Part shown: positions 1 to 8,088 of the stretch, in pieces
How the letters are laid out: each line of letters opens with the position of its first letter
How positions within the stretch are numbered: the first letter of the stretch is position 1
Assembly: GCA_964404605.1 (NCBI GenBank)
Contig: CAYOKT010000059.1
Span: 1 to 17,984 of the forward strand
Direction: 5' to 3'
Length of the DNA stretch: 17,984 nucleotides
DNA from: CAYOKT01 sp964404605
GTDB lineage: Bacteria > Electryoneota > Electryoneia > Electryoneales > Electryoneaceae
Notes under the pieces: model-generated
Seen by the model: only the letters and a program-made list of their open reading frames with translations
What the model was told of the DNA's origin: nothing
Database searches by the model: none
Position numbers and translations under genes: made by a program

Positions 1-27
1 GGACTGAAGTCCCGGGCCACCCGCCCG
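1..27. repeat. Edge fragment of an intergenic repeat
   Basis: The first bases form a small hairpin (GGACT-GA-AGTCC at 1-12) followed by a CCCGGGCCAC stretch. This resembles the 'CCCGGGCTA' style repeats at 6642-6669 and 15241-15372. The rest of 1-100, downstream of engB, holds no gene or clear terminator that I can see. The assignment is tentative because the element is cut by the window edge. Confidence 0.3.
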
Positions 28-100
28 TCAAGGCCACCGGTAACGACATACCACCCACTGAAGCTATCACTCACCGAACCCATCGCTTTCCCGCGCCCCG

Positions 101-733
101 TCACTCCCGCTGCGCTGTCCTGTCCAGGCCGTCCCCGTCCCCCCGGGCGAAGGCGTCCCTCATCCACCAGCGGGCGATCGCCTCGCGCAGCTCCTCCATC
201 CCCCTCTTTTTCAGCGCGCTGACGATAAAGATCTCGACTTCGGGTCCCAGTTCGCTCCTGATCGCCGCGGCCGCCTTCTGCTGCTGCATCCGGCCGAACT
301 TGTCCGCCTTGGTCAATGCGACCGCCACCGGCACCTGCTCGAGTCCGGCCCACTGGAACAGCTCCCGGTCCAACTCGCCGAGCCCGCGGCGGATGTCCAC
401 CAATACGAGCAGCCGCTGGAGGTTGCCGTGCCCGCTGAGGAATTCGGTCACCGCGCGACGCCAGCCCCGCCGCATCGCCTCGCCCACCTTCGCGTAGCCG
501 TAGCCGGGCAGGTCGACGAGGTCGAAACGGTCGTTGATCAGGAAACGGTGCACCTTGCGCGTGCGGCCGGGTGCCTTGGAGGTCGCGGCGACTTTCCTGC
601 CGAGGAGGGCGTTGATCAGGGTGGATTTACCGCAATTCGAGCGGCCGGCCACCGCGACCGTCGGGCGCGGCTCGCCCTTGTACTTCGGGGCAAGCTCGCG
701 GATGGAGCGGATCTCGAACTTCCGGTCAACCAT
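101..733 (-). CDS. engB: Ribosome biogenesis GTP-binding protein EngB (YihA/YsxC)
   Basis: This is a small TRAFAC-class GTPase of 210 aa, the usual family length, which in other bacteria helps assemble the large ribosomal subunit in the cytoplasm. All five G motifs are visible: G1 GRSNCGKST (30-38), G2 Thr58 within APGRT, G3 DLPGYGYA (74-81), G4 TKAD (141-144) and G5 SALKK (172-176). The start at 733 (ATG, MVDRKFEIRS) is chosen because alignable family sequence begins there. An in-frame GTG at 776-778 would add 15 residues of low-complexity sequence. No clear Shine-Dalgarno precedes either start, so initiation may depend on coupling to upstream translation. It is the last gene of the tig-clpP-clpX-lon-engB cluster, 150 bp after lon; lon-engB adjacency is also known in Bacillus. 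The C-terminal tail after residue 195 is acidic and not conserved. Identification is secure. Confidence 0.96.
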   Translation of the reverse strand: MVDRKFEIRSIRELAPKYKGEPRPTVAVAGRSNCGKSTLINALLGRKVAATSKAPGRTRKVHRFLINDRFDLVDLPGYGYAKVGEAMRRGWRRAVTEFLSGHGNLQRLLVLVDIRRGLGELDRELFQWAGLEQVPVAVALTKADKFGRMQQQKAAAAIRSELGPEVEIFIVSALKKRGMEELREAIARWWMRDAFARGDGDGLDRTAQRE

Positions 734-883
734 GATGGAAAGCGGGGAGAGGAAGCATGGACAGCACTTTCCGACCACCTGGGGGGAGTGATACGATGGT
801 TCGCCGGAGAATCATTACCGCTTCCCCTTCCGTCGGCGTGACCGGGTTGCATCGGCGCCGTGCGTTCGCGCCCCGGTTCGGGG

Positions 884-3223
884 TCAGGGCAGCAGCGCCC
901 GCTCCCACACCTGGTCGATATGCTTCACGAAGTGGACTTCCATGCCCTTGCCGACCCCCGGCGGGCGATCCTCCCACTCCGGGAGGTTCTCCGCGGGCAG
1001 GAGAACGGTGCGCACCCCGTTCCGCTGGGCGGCCATCACCTTCTCATGGACTCCGCCCACCGGCAGCACATCGCCCTGGAGGGTGATCTCGCCGGTCATC
1101 GCGAGGTCACCCCGCACCTTGCGCCCGCTGAACGCGGAGAGCAGGGCGGTCGCCATGGCGACCCCCGCGGAGGGGCCGTCCTTCGGAATCGCACCCTGGG
1201 GGATGTGGATGTGGACCTCGTTCTCCAGGAACCGCCCCGGATCGATCCCCAGTTCCCCGGCCTGGCTGCGGAGGTAGGACAGGCCCGCCTGCGCGGACTC
1301 CTTCATCACATCGCCGAGCTGGCCGGTGAGGGTCAGCTTCGGCTTGCCGGGCATGACCCGCGCCTGGACCTTGAGGATGTCCCCGCCGACCGGCGTCCAG
1401 GCCAGCCCGATGGCGCCGCCGACCAGCGGCTTGAAGTCGAGGCTGCTGCGGTGGTGCGGGGGCACGCCGAGCAGCGGCTTGAGGCGTTTCGTGCCGACAC
1501 TCACCCGACCGTTCGAACCCTGTTCGACTTTCCTGCGGGCGACGCGGCGGCAGATTTTCGCCAGCGCGCGCTCCAGCTCCCGCACGCCCGCCTCACGGGT
1601 GTAGTTCTCGATCACCGCGAGGATCGCATCGCGGGTGATGTTGATATCATCGGATCTGAGGCCGTGCTCCCGCACCTGCTTGGGGATGAGGAACCGGCGG
1701 GCGATCTGCAGCTTCTCCTCGGTGAGGTAGCCGGGCAGCTCGATGATCTCCATCCGGTCCCGCAGCGGCAGGGGGATCTGGTGCCGGGTGTTGGCCGTGG
1801 TGACGAACATCACCTGGCTGAGGTCATACTCGATCTCGAGGTAGTGGTCCGAGAAGGTGGCGTTCTGCTCCGGGTCGAGCACCTCGAGCAGCGCGGAGGA
1901 GGGGTCGCCGCGGAAATCGACCGACATCTTGTCGATCTCGTCGAGGAGGAACACCGGGTTGACCACCCCCGCTTTCTTCATCATCTGGATGATGCGCCCC
2001 GGCTGGCTGCCGATATAGGTGCGACGGTGGCCGCGGATCTCCGCCTCGTCGCGGATGCCGCCGAGGCTGACACGGACGAAGCGGCGGTTGAGCGCGCGCG
2101 CGATGCTCCGCCCGAGGGAGGTCTTCCCCACCCCCGGCGGGCCGACGAGGCAGATGATCGGCCCGCGCATCCTCTTCACCAGCTTGAGCACCGCCAGGTG
2201 CTCAAGGATGCGCTCCTTCGGTTTGCGCAGGCCGTAGTGGTCCTCTTCGAGGATTTTCGCCGCACGCTGGATGTCGTGCCGGTCGCGGGACTTCTTCTTC
2301 CATGGGAGTGAGAAGATCCAGTCGATGTAATTGCGGACAACGGTCGCCTCGGGGGAGAGCATCGGCATCCCCTTGAGCTTCTCCAGCTCCTCCTCGACCT
2401 TCGCCCGCGCCGCCGCCGAAAGCTGCTGCTCCTCCAGCCTCTTCTGGTAGGCGAGGATGTCGCCCCAGTCCTCCTCGCCCTCCTCACCCAGCTCCTTCTT
2501 GATCGCCCGGAGCTGTTCCTGCAGGAAATAGGCCCGCTGCGAACTGCTGATCTTCTCGCGCACCTGCCCCTCGATGGAGCGTTCCACCTGGAGAACCTCG
2601 ATCTCGTGCGCGAGCTGGCCGGAGATCTCGAGGAACTGCTTGAGAGGGGTCTCCTGCTCGAGGATCTTCTGCTTCCGCTGGTAGGGCACGGTCAGGTGGG
2701 AGGCGATGAAGTCCGCGATCTTCTGCGGTTCCTTCATCGTCTCGAGGGTGAACAGCAGCTCATCGGGCAGGTTGCGGTTCAGCGGAACATATTCATGAAA
2801 AAGGCTGATGGCGTGCCGTTGCGCGCCCTCGAGGCGGATGTCCTGCCGTCCGGCGGCGAGGAGGGGCACCAGCCGCGCCGCGAGGAAACCCTCGCGCTCC
2901 TCCGGTTCGATCACCTTGGCGCGCGCGACGCCCTCGACGAGAACCTTGACCAGCCCGTTGGGGAGCTTCAGCACCTGGGCGATCTTGGCGACGACACCCA
3001 CCCGGAAGAGGTCATCGAAGCTCACCTCGTCCAGACCCGCGTCCTTCTGGGCGAGAAGGAGGAGCAGGCGGTCGGTCATCATCGCCGATTCGACGGCGCG
3101 GAGGGTCCCCTCGCGACCGACCAGGAGGGGAAAGATCATGCCCGGGAAGATGATCTGGTCGCGCACCGGGAAAACCGGCAGGGTTTCCGGGATGGCGGGA
3201 GTGCGTTCTTCCTCTTCCATCAT
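884..3223 (-). CDS. lon: ATP-dependent protease Lon (LonA type)
   Basis: This is a hexameric cytoplasmic AAA+ serine protease that degrades misfolded and regulatory proteins. At 779 aa it has the normal LonA length. Domains in order: N-terminal LON substrate-binding domain (about 13-205, beginning LPVFPVRDQIIFPGM), helical linker, AAA+ module with Walker A GPPGVGKT (361-368) and Walker B LLDEIDKM with D428/E429, then the S16 peptidase domain. The catalytic Ser685 lies in PKDGPSAG and Lys728 in GGVHEKV, separated by 43 residues as in E. coli (S679/K722). Two adjacent ATG codons (3221-3223 and 3218-3220) begin the frame; the exact choice changes only one residue. The gene starts 27 bp after clpX, implying co-transcription. 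The clpX-lon order matches the E. coli cluster. Nothing is missing from the active sites. Confidence 0.98.
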   Translation of the reverse strand: MMEEEERTPAIPETLPVFPVRDQIIFPGMIFPLLVGREGTLRAVESAMMTDRLLLLLAQKDAGLDEVSFDDLFRVGVVAKIAQVLKLPNGLVKVLVEGVARAKVIEPEEREGFLAARLVPLLAAGRQDIRLEGAQRHAISLFHEYVPLNRNLPDELLFTLETMKEPQKIADFIASHLTVPYQRKQKILEQETPLKQFLEISGQLAHEIEVLQVERSIEGQVREKISSSQRAYFLQEQLRAIKKELGEEGEEDWGDILAYQKRLEEQQLSAAARAKVEEELEKLKGMPMLSPEATVVRNYIDWIFSLPWKKKSRDRHDIQRAAKILEEDHYGLRKPKERILEHLAVLKLVKRMRGPIICLVGPPGVGKTSLGRSIARALNRRFVRVSLGGIRDEAEIRGHRRTYIGSQPGRIIQMMKKAGVVNPVFLLDEIDKMSVDFRGDPSSALLEVLDPEQNATFSDHYLEIEYDLSQVMFVTTANTRHQIPLPLRDRMEIIELPGYLTEEKLQIARRFLIPKQVREHGLRSDDINITRDAILAVIENYTREAGVRELERALAKICRRVARRKVEQGSNGRVSVGTKRLKPLLGVPPHHRSSLDFKPLVGGAIGLAWTPVGGDILKVQARVMPGKPKLTLTGQLGDVMKESAQAGLSYLRSQAGELGIDPGRFLENEVHIHIPQGAIPKDGPSAGVAMATALLSAFSGRKVRGDLAMTGEITLQGDVLPVGGVHEKVMAAQRNGVRTVLLPAENLPEWEDRPPGVGKGMEVHFVKHIDQVWERALLP

Positions 3224-3250
3224 CCGCCGTCACTCGCTCCCGTTTTCATC

Positions 3251-4510
3251 TCAGGCGCGCTTGCGTGTCGAAGCCGCGGTCTCGATAATCGGCTCCGCCT
3301 TGCCCAGGATGACCTGCCTGGTGATCACCACGCGCCGCACGTTCTTCATCGAGGGGACGCGGAACATCGGGTCGAGCATCACCTCTTCCATCAGCGCCCT
3401 CAGCGCCCTCGCGCCGGTCTTGCGCTTCATCGCCCGCCGGACGATCTCCTTCAGCGCATCGCGCTCGAAGTGGAGCGACACGTTCTCCATCTCGAAGAGG
3501 TGAGTGTACTGCTTGACCAGCGCGTTTTTCGGCTCCTGCAGGATTCTCATCATGGCATCCTCGCCGAGTTCGGCGAGGGCGCCGATGATCGGCAGGCGCC
3601 CGATGAGTTCCGGGATCAGCCCGAAGTGCATCAGGTCGATCGGTTCCACCCGGCGGAGAATCTCGAAGGACGAGGTTTCGGACATCTTGCGGACATCGGC
3701 TCCGAAGCCCATGGCCTTCTTGCCGATACGGCGCTTGACGGTGTTCTCCAGCCCTTCGAACGCCCCGCCGCAGATGAACAGGATGTTCCGCGTGTCGATC
3801 GAGATCAGCTTCTGTTCCGGGTGCTTGCGGCCGCCCTCCGGGGGCACGCTCGCAACGGTGCCCTCGAGCATCTTCAGCAGGGCCTGCTGCACCCCTTCGC
3901 CGGAGACATCGCGGGTGATCGAGGTGTTGGAGGACTTGCGGGCGATCTTGTCCAGCTCGTCGATGTAGACGATGCCGATCTCCGCGGAAGGAATATCGTA
4001 ATCCGCCGCCTGCAGCAGGCGGACGAGGACATTCTCCACGTCCTCGCCGACGTAGCCGGCCTCGGTCAGGGTCGTCGCGTCCGCGATGGCGAAGGGCACC
4101 TGGAGCATCTTGGCGAGGGTCTGTGCGATCAGCGTCTTCCCGGTGCCCGTGGGACCGACGAGGAGGATGTTGGATTTTTCGAGCTCGACCTCCTCATCGA
4201 GCTGCGAGCGGTTGATCCGCTTGTAGTGATTGTAAACCGCGACGGAAATCTTGCGCTTCGCTTCGTCCTGGCCGATCACGTACTCATCGAGGCGCTGCTT
4301 CAGCTCCTCCGGCGTGGGGAACCGCTCCACCGGCCGCGCCCGCCGGCGGGCGCTGTTCTGACGGATGATCTGGTTCGAGGCGCGGATACAATGATCGCAG
4401 ATCATCACATTCGGTCCGCTGATCATCACCTGCGCCTGTTCGGCCGTGCGGCCGCAGAAACTGCATCGCTGCCGGTCCCGCCCGCCTTCCCTGGACGTGG
4501 CGTCGCCCAT
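3251..4510 (-). CDS. clpX: ATP-dependent Clp protease ATP-binding subunit ClpX
   Basis: This is the unfoldase partner of ClpP. It recognises tagged or damaged proteins, unfolds them with ATP and feeds them to the ClpP chamber. It has 419 aa, typical length. The N-terminal zinc-binding domain has C16, C19, C38 and C41. The AAA+ module shows Walker A GPTGTGKT (119-126), the GYVG pore loop (152-155), Walker B with D184/E185, an RKH pore motif near 228-230 and a sensor II GAR (366-368). The ClpP-docking loop reads MGF (267-269), an acceptable variant of the usual IGF. I chose ATG at 4508-4510 because a GAGAGGGG ribosome site lies about 5-7 bases ahead; a GTG two codons upstream is possible. It begins 31 bp after clpP and ends 27 bp before lon, so it is a middle gene of the operon. 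Confidence 0.98.
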   Translation of the reverse strand: MGDATSREGGRDRQRCSFCGRTAEQAQVMISGPNVMICDHCIRASNQIIRQNSARRRARPVERFPTPEELKQRLDEYVIGQDEAKRKISVAVYNHYKRINRSQLDEEVELEKSNILLVGPTGTGKTLIAQTLAKMLQVPFAIADATTLTEAGYVGEDVENVLVRLLQAADYDIPSAEIGIVYIDELDKIARKSSNTSITRDVSGEGVQQALLKMLEGTVASVPPEGGRKHPEQKLISIDTRNILFICGGAFEGLENTVKRRIGKKAMGFGADVRKMSETSSFEILRRVEPIDLMHFGLIPELIGRLPIIGALAELGEDAMMRILQEPKNALVKQYTHLFEMENVSLHFERDALKEIVRRAMKRKTGARALRALMEEVMLDPMFRVPSMKNVRRVVITRQVILGKAEPIIETAASTRKRA

Positions 4511-4541
4511 GGTCACCCCTCTCGGTCTGCGTCCGGTTCCG

Positions 4542-5162
4542 CTACTTGGACTTCTTGGAGGCTTTCTTCACGCTGCCTCCCTGGATCTTGTCGATGAGAC
4601 CGTACTCCATCGCCTCTTCCGGGCTCATGAAGTAATCGCGGTCCACGTCGCGCGCCACCTCCTCCACCGGTTTACCGGTATGGGCGGCGAGAATCTGATT
4701 CAGCCGTTCACGTTCCTTGAGGATCTCGCGCGCATGGATCTCGATGTCCGACGCCGTGCCCCGCATTCCGCCGGACGGCTGATGGATCATGATCTTGCTG
4801 TTCGGCAGCGAGCTGCGCTTTCCCTTCGTGCCCGCCGCGAGGAGCAGGGCTCCCATCGACGCCGCCATCCCGATGCAGATGGTCTGCACATCCGGCTTGA
4901 TGTACTGCATCGTGTCGTAGATCGCGAGGCCGTCGGACACATTGCCCCCGGGGGTGTTGATGTAGATGTTGACATCACGCTCCGGGTCGTCCGCCTCGAG
5001 GAAGAGAAGCTGGGCGATCACGAGGTTGGCGATATGGAAATCGATCGGGGCGCCGATGAAAATGATACGCTCCTTCAGCAGGCGGGAATAGATGTCGAAG
5101 GCGCGCTCGCCGCGGCCCGTCTGCTCGATGACCATGGGGATCAACTGGTTCTCAACGGTCAT
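4542..5162 (-). CDS. clpP: ATP-dependent Clp protease proteolytic subunit ClpP
   Basis: This is the tetradecameric serine peptidase that forms the degradation chamber used by ClpX. The 206 aa carry the complete catalytic triad: Ser102 in GMAASMG, His127 in MIHQPSGG and Asp176 in DRDYFMS. The N-terminal axial-loop segment (PMVIEQTGRGERAFDIYSRL from residue 9) and the handle region DIEIHAREILK are standard. The ATG at 5160-5162 is preceded by AGGTGA at close spacing. Met10 is an alternative start and lies near where mature ClpP begins in other species. The C-terminus ends in a lysine- and serine-rich tail (SVKKASKKSK) that is not part of the conserved fold; its role is unknown. The gene sits 68 bp after tig and 31 bp before clpX. 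Confidence 0.98.
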   Translation of the reverse strand: MTVENQLIPMVIEQTGRGERAFDIYSRLLKERIIFIGAPIDFHIANLVIAQLLFLEADDPERDVNIYINTPGGNVSDGLAIYDTMQYIKPDVQTICIGMAASMGALLLAAGTKGKRSSLPNSKIMIHQPSGGMRGTASDIEIHAREILKERERLNQILAAHTGKPVEEVARDVDRDYFMSPEEAMEYGLIDKIQGGSVKKASKKSK

Positions 5163-5230
5163 GCTTCACCTGTCCTCGTTTGGTTGCTTGAATCGTCGCG
5201 GTTCCACCATGCGGACCCGATGCCGCAGGT

Positions 5231-6523
5231 TCAGCTCAACACCGCCCCGAACGGCACGGGGCGCTCCTCGATGACCGCCGCCTGGATCAGGGCTTCCATC
5301 AGTTTGCTGCTGACGATTTCGCTGGCAAGCTGGTCGCGCCGTTCGCCGCTCTTGAAGAGGAGCCGCAGGCTTTCAAGGTCCGTTTTCCCCCGCTCGGCCT
5401 GACGCTGCAACTCGCCGTCGATCTCCTCATCGGTGGCTTCAAGGCCGAGCGTCTCAATCAATTTCCGCTTGATGAAGTACCAGCGAAGCTCCTTTTCGGC
5501 CACGGGCGCGAGCTGCTCGCGGAGCGCCTCCGCCGGTATCATGTTCTGGCTCTCCTCGCGGTGGCTGTCGACTATCCACTCGAGAGTCTCCGACAGCAGC
5601 GTCGGCGGAAGCTCGATCGGGTGGCTTTCAACCACCTTGTCTATCAGCCGCTTCGCGAGGCGCTGATTCGCCAGATACCGGCCGTACGCCAAGAGCTGCT
5701 GCTCAACGTCCTTATTAAGCTCATCGACCGTTTTCAGCTCCGGGTTAACCATCGCGACGAAATCTTCATCGAGCTCCGGAAGCTCGATCTTTTCGATTTT
5801 GTTGACGGTGATTTCCCAGCCGAACTCCTGCGAGCTCTCCTTGCCCTGCTCATCGATCACGTGCCGGTGGGTGCGGATCTTCCTCGATTCACCCGTCTTG
5901 ATGCCGAGAATCTGCTCGTCGCCGCCGTGCCCGAGGGCATCGACCCCGAGTTCGAACGAAATGCCCTCGCTGCGCCGCCCGATGACAGGCAGGCCCGTCT
6001 CGTCCAGCTCCTGCAGGTCCACGTTGAGGCGATCGCCCATCTCCGCGCCCTCCCCGGGATCGCGTTCGCTGATGATCGCCCGGTCACGGCGCAGGGACTC
6101 GATCTGGCGCTCCACGTCCTCGGAGGTGATCTGCACGACCTCGCGGTCCACGGGCAGCCCCTTCCACTTGTCCACCTCGAACTCGGGCTCCAGCTCGTAG
6201 ATCGCGGTGAAGGCCAGCGGTTCGCCGGGCCGCCAGCGCAGGTCCTCGATGCTGCCGGGGGTGATGGGACGGTCGCCGGTCTCCTCCAGCACCTTGGGGT
6301 AGACCTCTTCGACGATGGTGTCGATGGCCTCCGCGCGGATCGCATCGCCGTATTTCTTGCGGATGATCTCCAGCGGCACCTTGCCGGGCCGGAAACCATC
6401 CAGCTTCAGGCTTTTCTGCGACCGGCGGAACGCCTTCTCAAAATGCGGTTCGAGCTCCTCAGTAGTAAGCTGGACGCGGACCCGGACCACGACCCCATCG
6501 CGCTTCGTCTCAAGTATTTTCAC
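5231..6523 (-). CDS. tig: Trigger factor, ribosome-associated chaperone
   Basis: Trigger factor docks at the ribosomal exit tunnel and shields nascent chains. With a GTG start at 6521-6523 the protein has 430 aa, and the ribosome-binding signature GFRPGKVP falls at residues 43-50, as in E. coli. That, and an AGGTG ribosome site about 10 bases ahead, decide the start; an in-frame ATG at 6568 would add 15 unrelated residues. Order: ribosome-binding domain (1-115), FKBP-like isomerase domain (about 155-245), helical chaperone domain (about 250-430). The FKBP-like domain is eroded: the usual IPGFE segment reads LGHGGDE and several active-site aromatics are absent, so isomerase activity is doubtful (inference). 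It is the first gene of the cluster tig-clpP-clpX-lon-engB. No confident promoter was found upstream. Confidence 0.95.
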   Translation of the reverse strand: MKILETKRDGVVVRVRVQLTTEELEPHFEKAFRRSQKSLKLDGFRPGKVPLEIIRKKYGDAIRAEAIDTIVEEVYPKVLEETGDRPITPGSIEDLRWRPGEPLAFTAIYELEPEFEVDKWKGLPVDREVVQITSEDVERQIESLRRDRAIISERDPGEGAEMGDRLNVDLQELDETGLPVIGRRSEGISFELGVDALGHGGDEQILGIKTGESRKIRTHRHVIDEQGKESSQEFGWEITVNKIEKIELPELDEDFVAMVNPELKTVDELNKDVEQQLLAYGRYLANQRLAKRLIDKVVESHPIELPPTLLSETLEWIVDSHREESQNMIPAEALREQLAPVAEKELRWYFIKRKLIETLGLEATDEEIDGELQRQAERGKTDLESLRLLFKSGERRDQLASEIVSSKLMEALIQAAVIEERPVPFGAVLS

Positions 6524-6805
6524 CGTTTTCTCACACCTGGAGTGGAAAGATCCCGTGCAACCCTGCATCGGAGCCGACAGGGCCGCAAGTTTTCTTCTTC
6601 AAATCCCGCATCCCGGGATGCGGTCCCGCCTTCGCTTGCAGCTACGGCGTGGCAAGCGCTCCCGGGCTATAAAAGTCGCCGCTCCCGGCGGACCCGCAGC
6701 CGGGATGCAGCTAAAGTAGGCATCGGAGACATCATTCGGAAGGCGGCGCAAGCGCCAATCGGAGCCCTCGGGGCCGGGCGGACGCCGCCCGAAGGCCGGA
6801 GGAGG
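6524..6805. repeat. Intergenic palindromes and dispersed repeat upstream of tig
   Basis: This 282-bp gap between tig and tRNA-Leu holds no gene. It contains a perfect 18-bp palindrome CCGCATCCCGGGATGCGG (6606-6623), a 7-bp inverted repeat CGCTTGC/GCAAGCG (6633-6639 and 6652-6658), a 28-bp element at 6642-6669 that recurs at 15345-15372 with 25 of 28 bases identical, and a hairpin CGGGCGG-ACG-CCGCCCG (6775-6791) just downstream of the tRNA. The last could help end the tRNA transcript but has no U-tract. The tig promoter must lie here, or transcription must come through from the tRNA; I could not identify it. Confidence 0.6.
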
Positions 6806-6887
6806 TGCGAGCAGTGGGACTCGAACCCACACACCCGGAGGTACAGGATCCTAAATCCTGCGCGTCTGCCAGTTCCGCCATGCTCGC
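6806..6887 (-). tRNA. tRNA-Leu, anticodon UAG
   Basis: The minus strand folds as a complete class II tRNA of 82 nt. The acceptor pairs GCGAGCA with TGCTCGC and the discriminator is A. The anticodon stem CAGGA/TCCTG encloses the loop TTTAGGA, giving anticodon TAG (reads CUA/CUN leucine codons). The T arm is GTGGG-TTCGAGT-CCCAC. The variable region of 13 nt has a short stem, as expected for leucine tRNA. The 3' CCA is not encoded (CCT follows), so it must be added enzymatically. A TACTTTTT element at 6894-6901 (minus strand) directly before the 5' end could be a -10/-7 promoter element, but its -33 partner is poor. Confidence 0.96.
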
Positions 6888-6914
6888 GTGCCGAAAAAGT
6901 ACACCCACGCAGGA

Positions 6915-6947
6915 GGAAAAGAAACCCGGCCGGCGGAGCCGGCCGGG
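6915..6947 (-). terminator. Rho-independent terminator of fbp
   Basis: A perfect 10-bp GC stem (CCCGGCCGGC at 6925-6934, GCCGGCCGGG at 6938-6947) with a 3-nt loop is followed on the minus strand by TTTCTTTTCC. It lies about 70 bp after the fbp stop and about 28 bp before the tRNA gene. Confidence 0.85.
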
Positions 6948-7015
6948 GAAGAGATGCCGCTTATCCGTACTTGCTGAAGTCCGCGTTCCACCCCGGCAGG
7001 GCGTTCCCCTGCGGG

Positions 7016-8047
7016 TCACGCCACCGACTCTTCCGCCTTGTCGTACTTCTTGATGTAGCTCTCGATCATCTCGACCTCCTCACGGTTGCCCATGAAGAGC
7101 GGTACCCGCTGGTGGAGATGGTCCGGCTGGATGTCGAGGATGTTCTGTATCCCGTTGGAGGCGTATCCGCCCGCGGTTTGCACGATGAAGGCCATCGGGA
7201 TCGCCTCGTACATCAGGCGGAGCTTGCCCTCCGGCCTGTCCACCGTGCCCGGGTAGAGAAACACGCCGCCGTACAGCAGGTTCCGGTGGAAATCGGCCAC
7301 CATGGAGCCGATGTAACGCCCGCTCAGCGGCTTCTCCAACGCATCGGGACCGATCCCCTTCACCCGGTCGATATACCGGCGCACCCCCTCCGTCCACCGC
7401 TTGTAATATCCCTCGTTGACCGAGTAGATCCTGCACTTCCTGGGGATCTGGATGTTCGGATGGCTGAGGATGAAACTCCCGACGGACGGGTCGAGGGTGA
7501 AGCCGTGCACGCCGTTGCCGGTGGTGTAGACGAGCATCGTCGAGGAACCGTAGATCACGTACCCGGCGGCGACGAGGTTTCGCCCCGGCTGGAGGAAATC
7601 CTCGAGCTGCCCGGGTTTCCCGGCGGACGTGATCCGCCGGAAGATGGCGAAGATGCTGCCGATGGAGACATTCGCATCGATGTTCGATGAGCCGTCCAGC
7701 GGGTCGAGGAGCACCACGTACTTGCCGGAGTTGGAATACTGCGGTCCGAACACCGGATCCTCGATCTCCTCGCTGGCCATCGCGCAGACATGCCCGGAAT
7801 ACTTCAGGATATGCAGGAAGAGGTCATTGGCATATTCGTCCAGCTTCCGGACCTCTTCCCCCTGAACATTGACATCCCCGGTGAACCCGAGGATGTCGAT
7901 CAAGCCCGCCTTGGTCACTTCCCGGCTGATCACCTTCGTGGTCAATACGATTTCGCTCATCAGCGAGGTAAACTCACCCGTCGCCTGGGGGAACTTTCTC
8001 TCCTCCATCTGGATGAAGCGGTTGCTCGAGATCAGCTCCTGCGCCAC
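7016..8047 (-). CDS. fbp: Fructose-1,6-bisphosphatase class I
   Basis: This enzyme hydrolyses fructose 1,6-bisphosphate to fructose 6-phosphate in gluconeogenesis (and in CO2-fixing or pentose cycles where present) in the cytoplasm. At 343 aa it has the class I length. The metal and active site are intact: E93/E94 in ASEE, D115 and D118 in DPLDGSSNID, the SGRYIGSMVADFHRNL segment from 242, YGGVFLYP around 259-266, and E281 in RLMYEAIPMAF. The start is GTG (8045-8047) with a good GGGAGGGG ribosome site about 4 bases upstream. The gene is probably a single transcription unit: it has its own promoter (8139-8168) and its own terminator (6915-6947). The UTR between its stop and the terminator encodes, in the +1 frame, an 18-residue protein-like tail ending FSKYG-stop at 6961 (see findings). 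Confidence 0.97.
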   Translation of the reverse strand: MAQELISSNRFIQMEERKFPQATGEFTSLMSEIVLTTKVISREVTKAGLIDILGFTGDVNVQGEEVRKLDEYANDLFLHILKYSGHVCAMASEEIEDPVFGPQYSNSGKYVVLLDPLDGSSNIDANVSIGSIFAIFRRITSAGKPGQLEDFLQPGRNLVAAGYVIYGSSTMLVYTTGNGVHGFTLDPSVGSFILSHPNIQIPRKCRIYSVNEGYYKRWTEGVRRYIDRVKGIGPDALEKPLSGRYIGSMVADFHRNLLYGGVFLYPGTVDRPEGKLRLMYEAIPMAFIVQTAGGYASNGIQNILDIQPDHLHQRVPLFMGNREEVEMIESYIKKYDKAEESVA

Positions 8048-8088
8048 GATCCCCTCCCGTTGACTGTTTGGGTCAGCCGCAATGGAAT

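Noticed and set aside
871..883. CCCCG-GTT-CGGGG hairpin directly after lon as a terminator
   Set aside because: Only 5 bp, no T-tract, and engB is likely co-transcribed through it.
860..4597. Very long plus-strand open frames opposite lon and clpX (for example 860-2311 and 2606-4597)
   Set aside because: They are antisense to strongly conserved genes, have Arg/Leu/His-rich composition typical of GC-rich shadow frames, and resemble no family.
101..6523. The tig-clpP-clpX-lon-engB cluster as a new system
   Set aside because: It combines the known tig-clpP-clpX-lon and lon-engB gene orders and all proteins have full active sites; it is conserved housekeeping.
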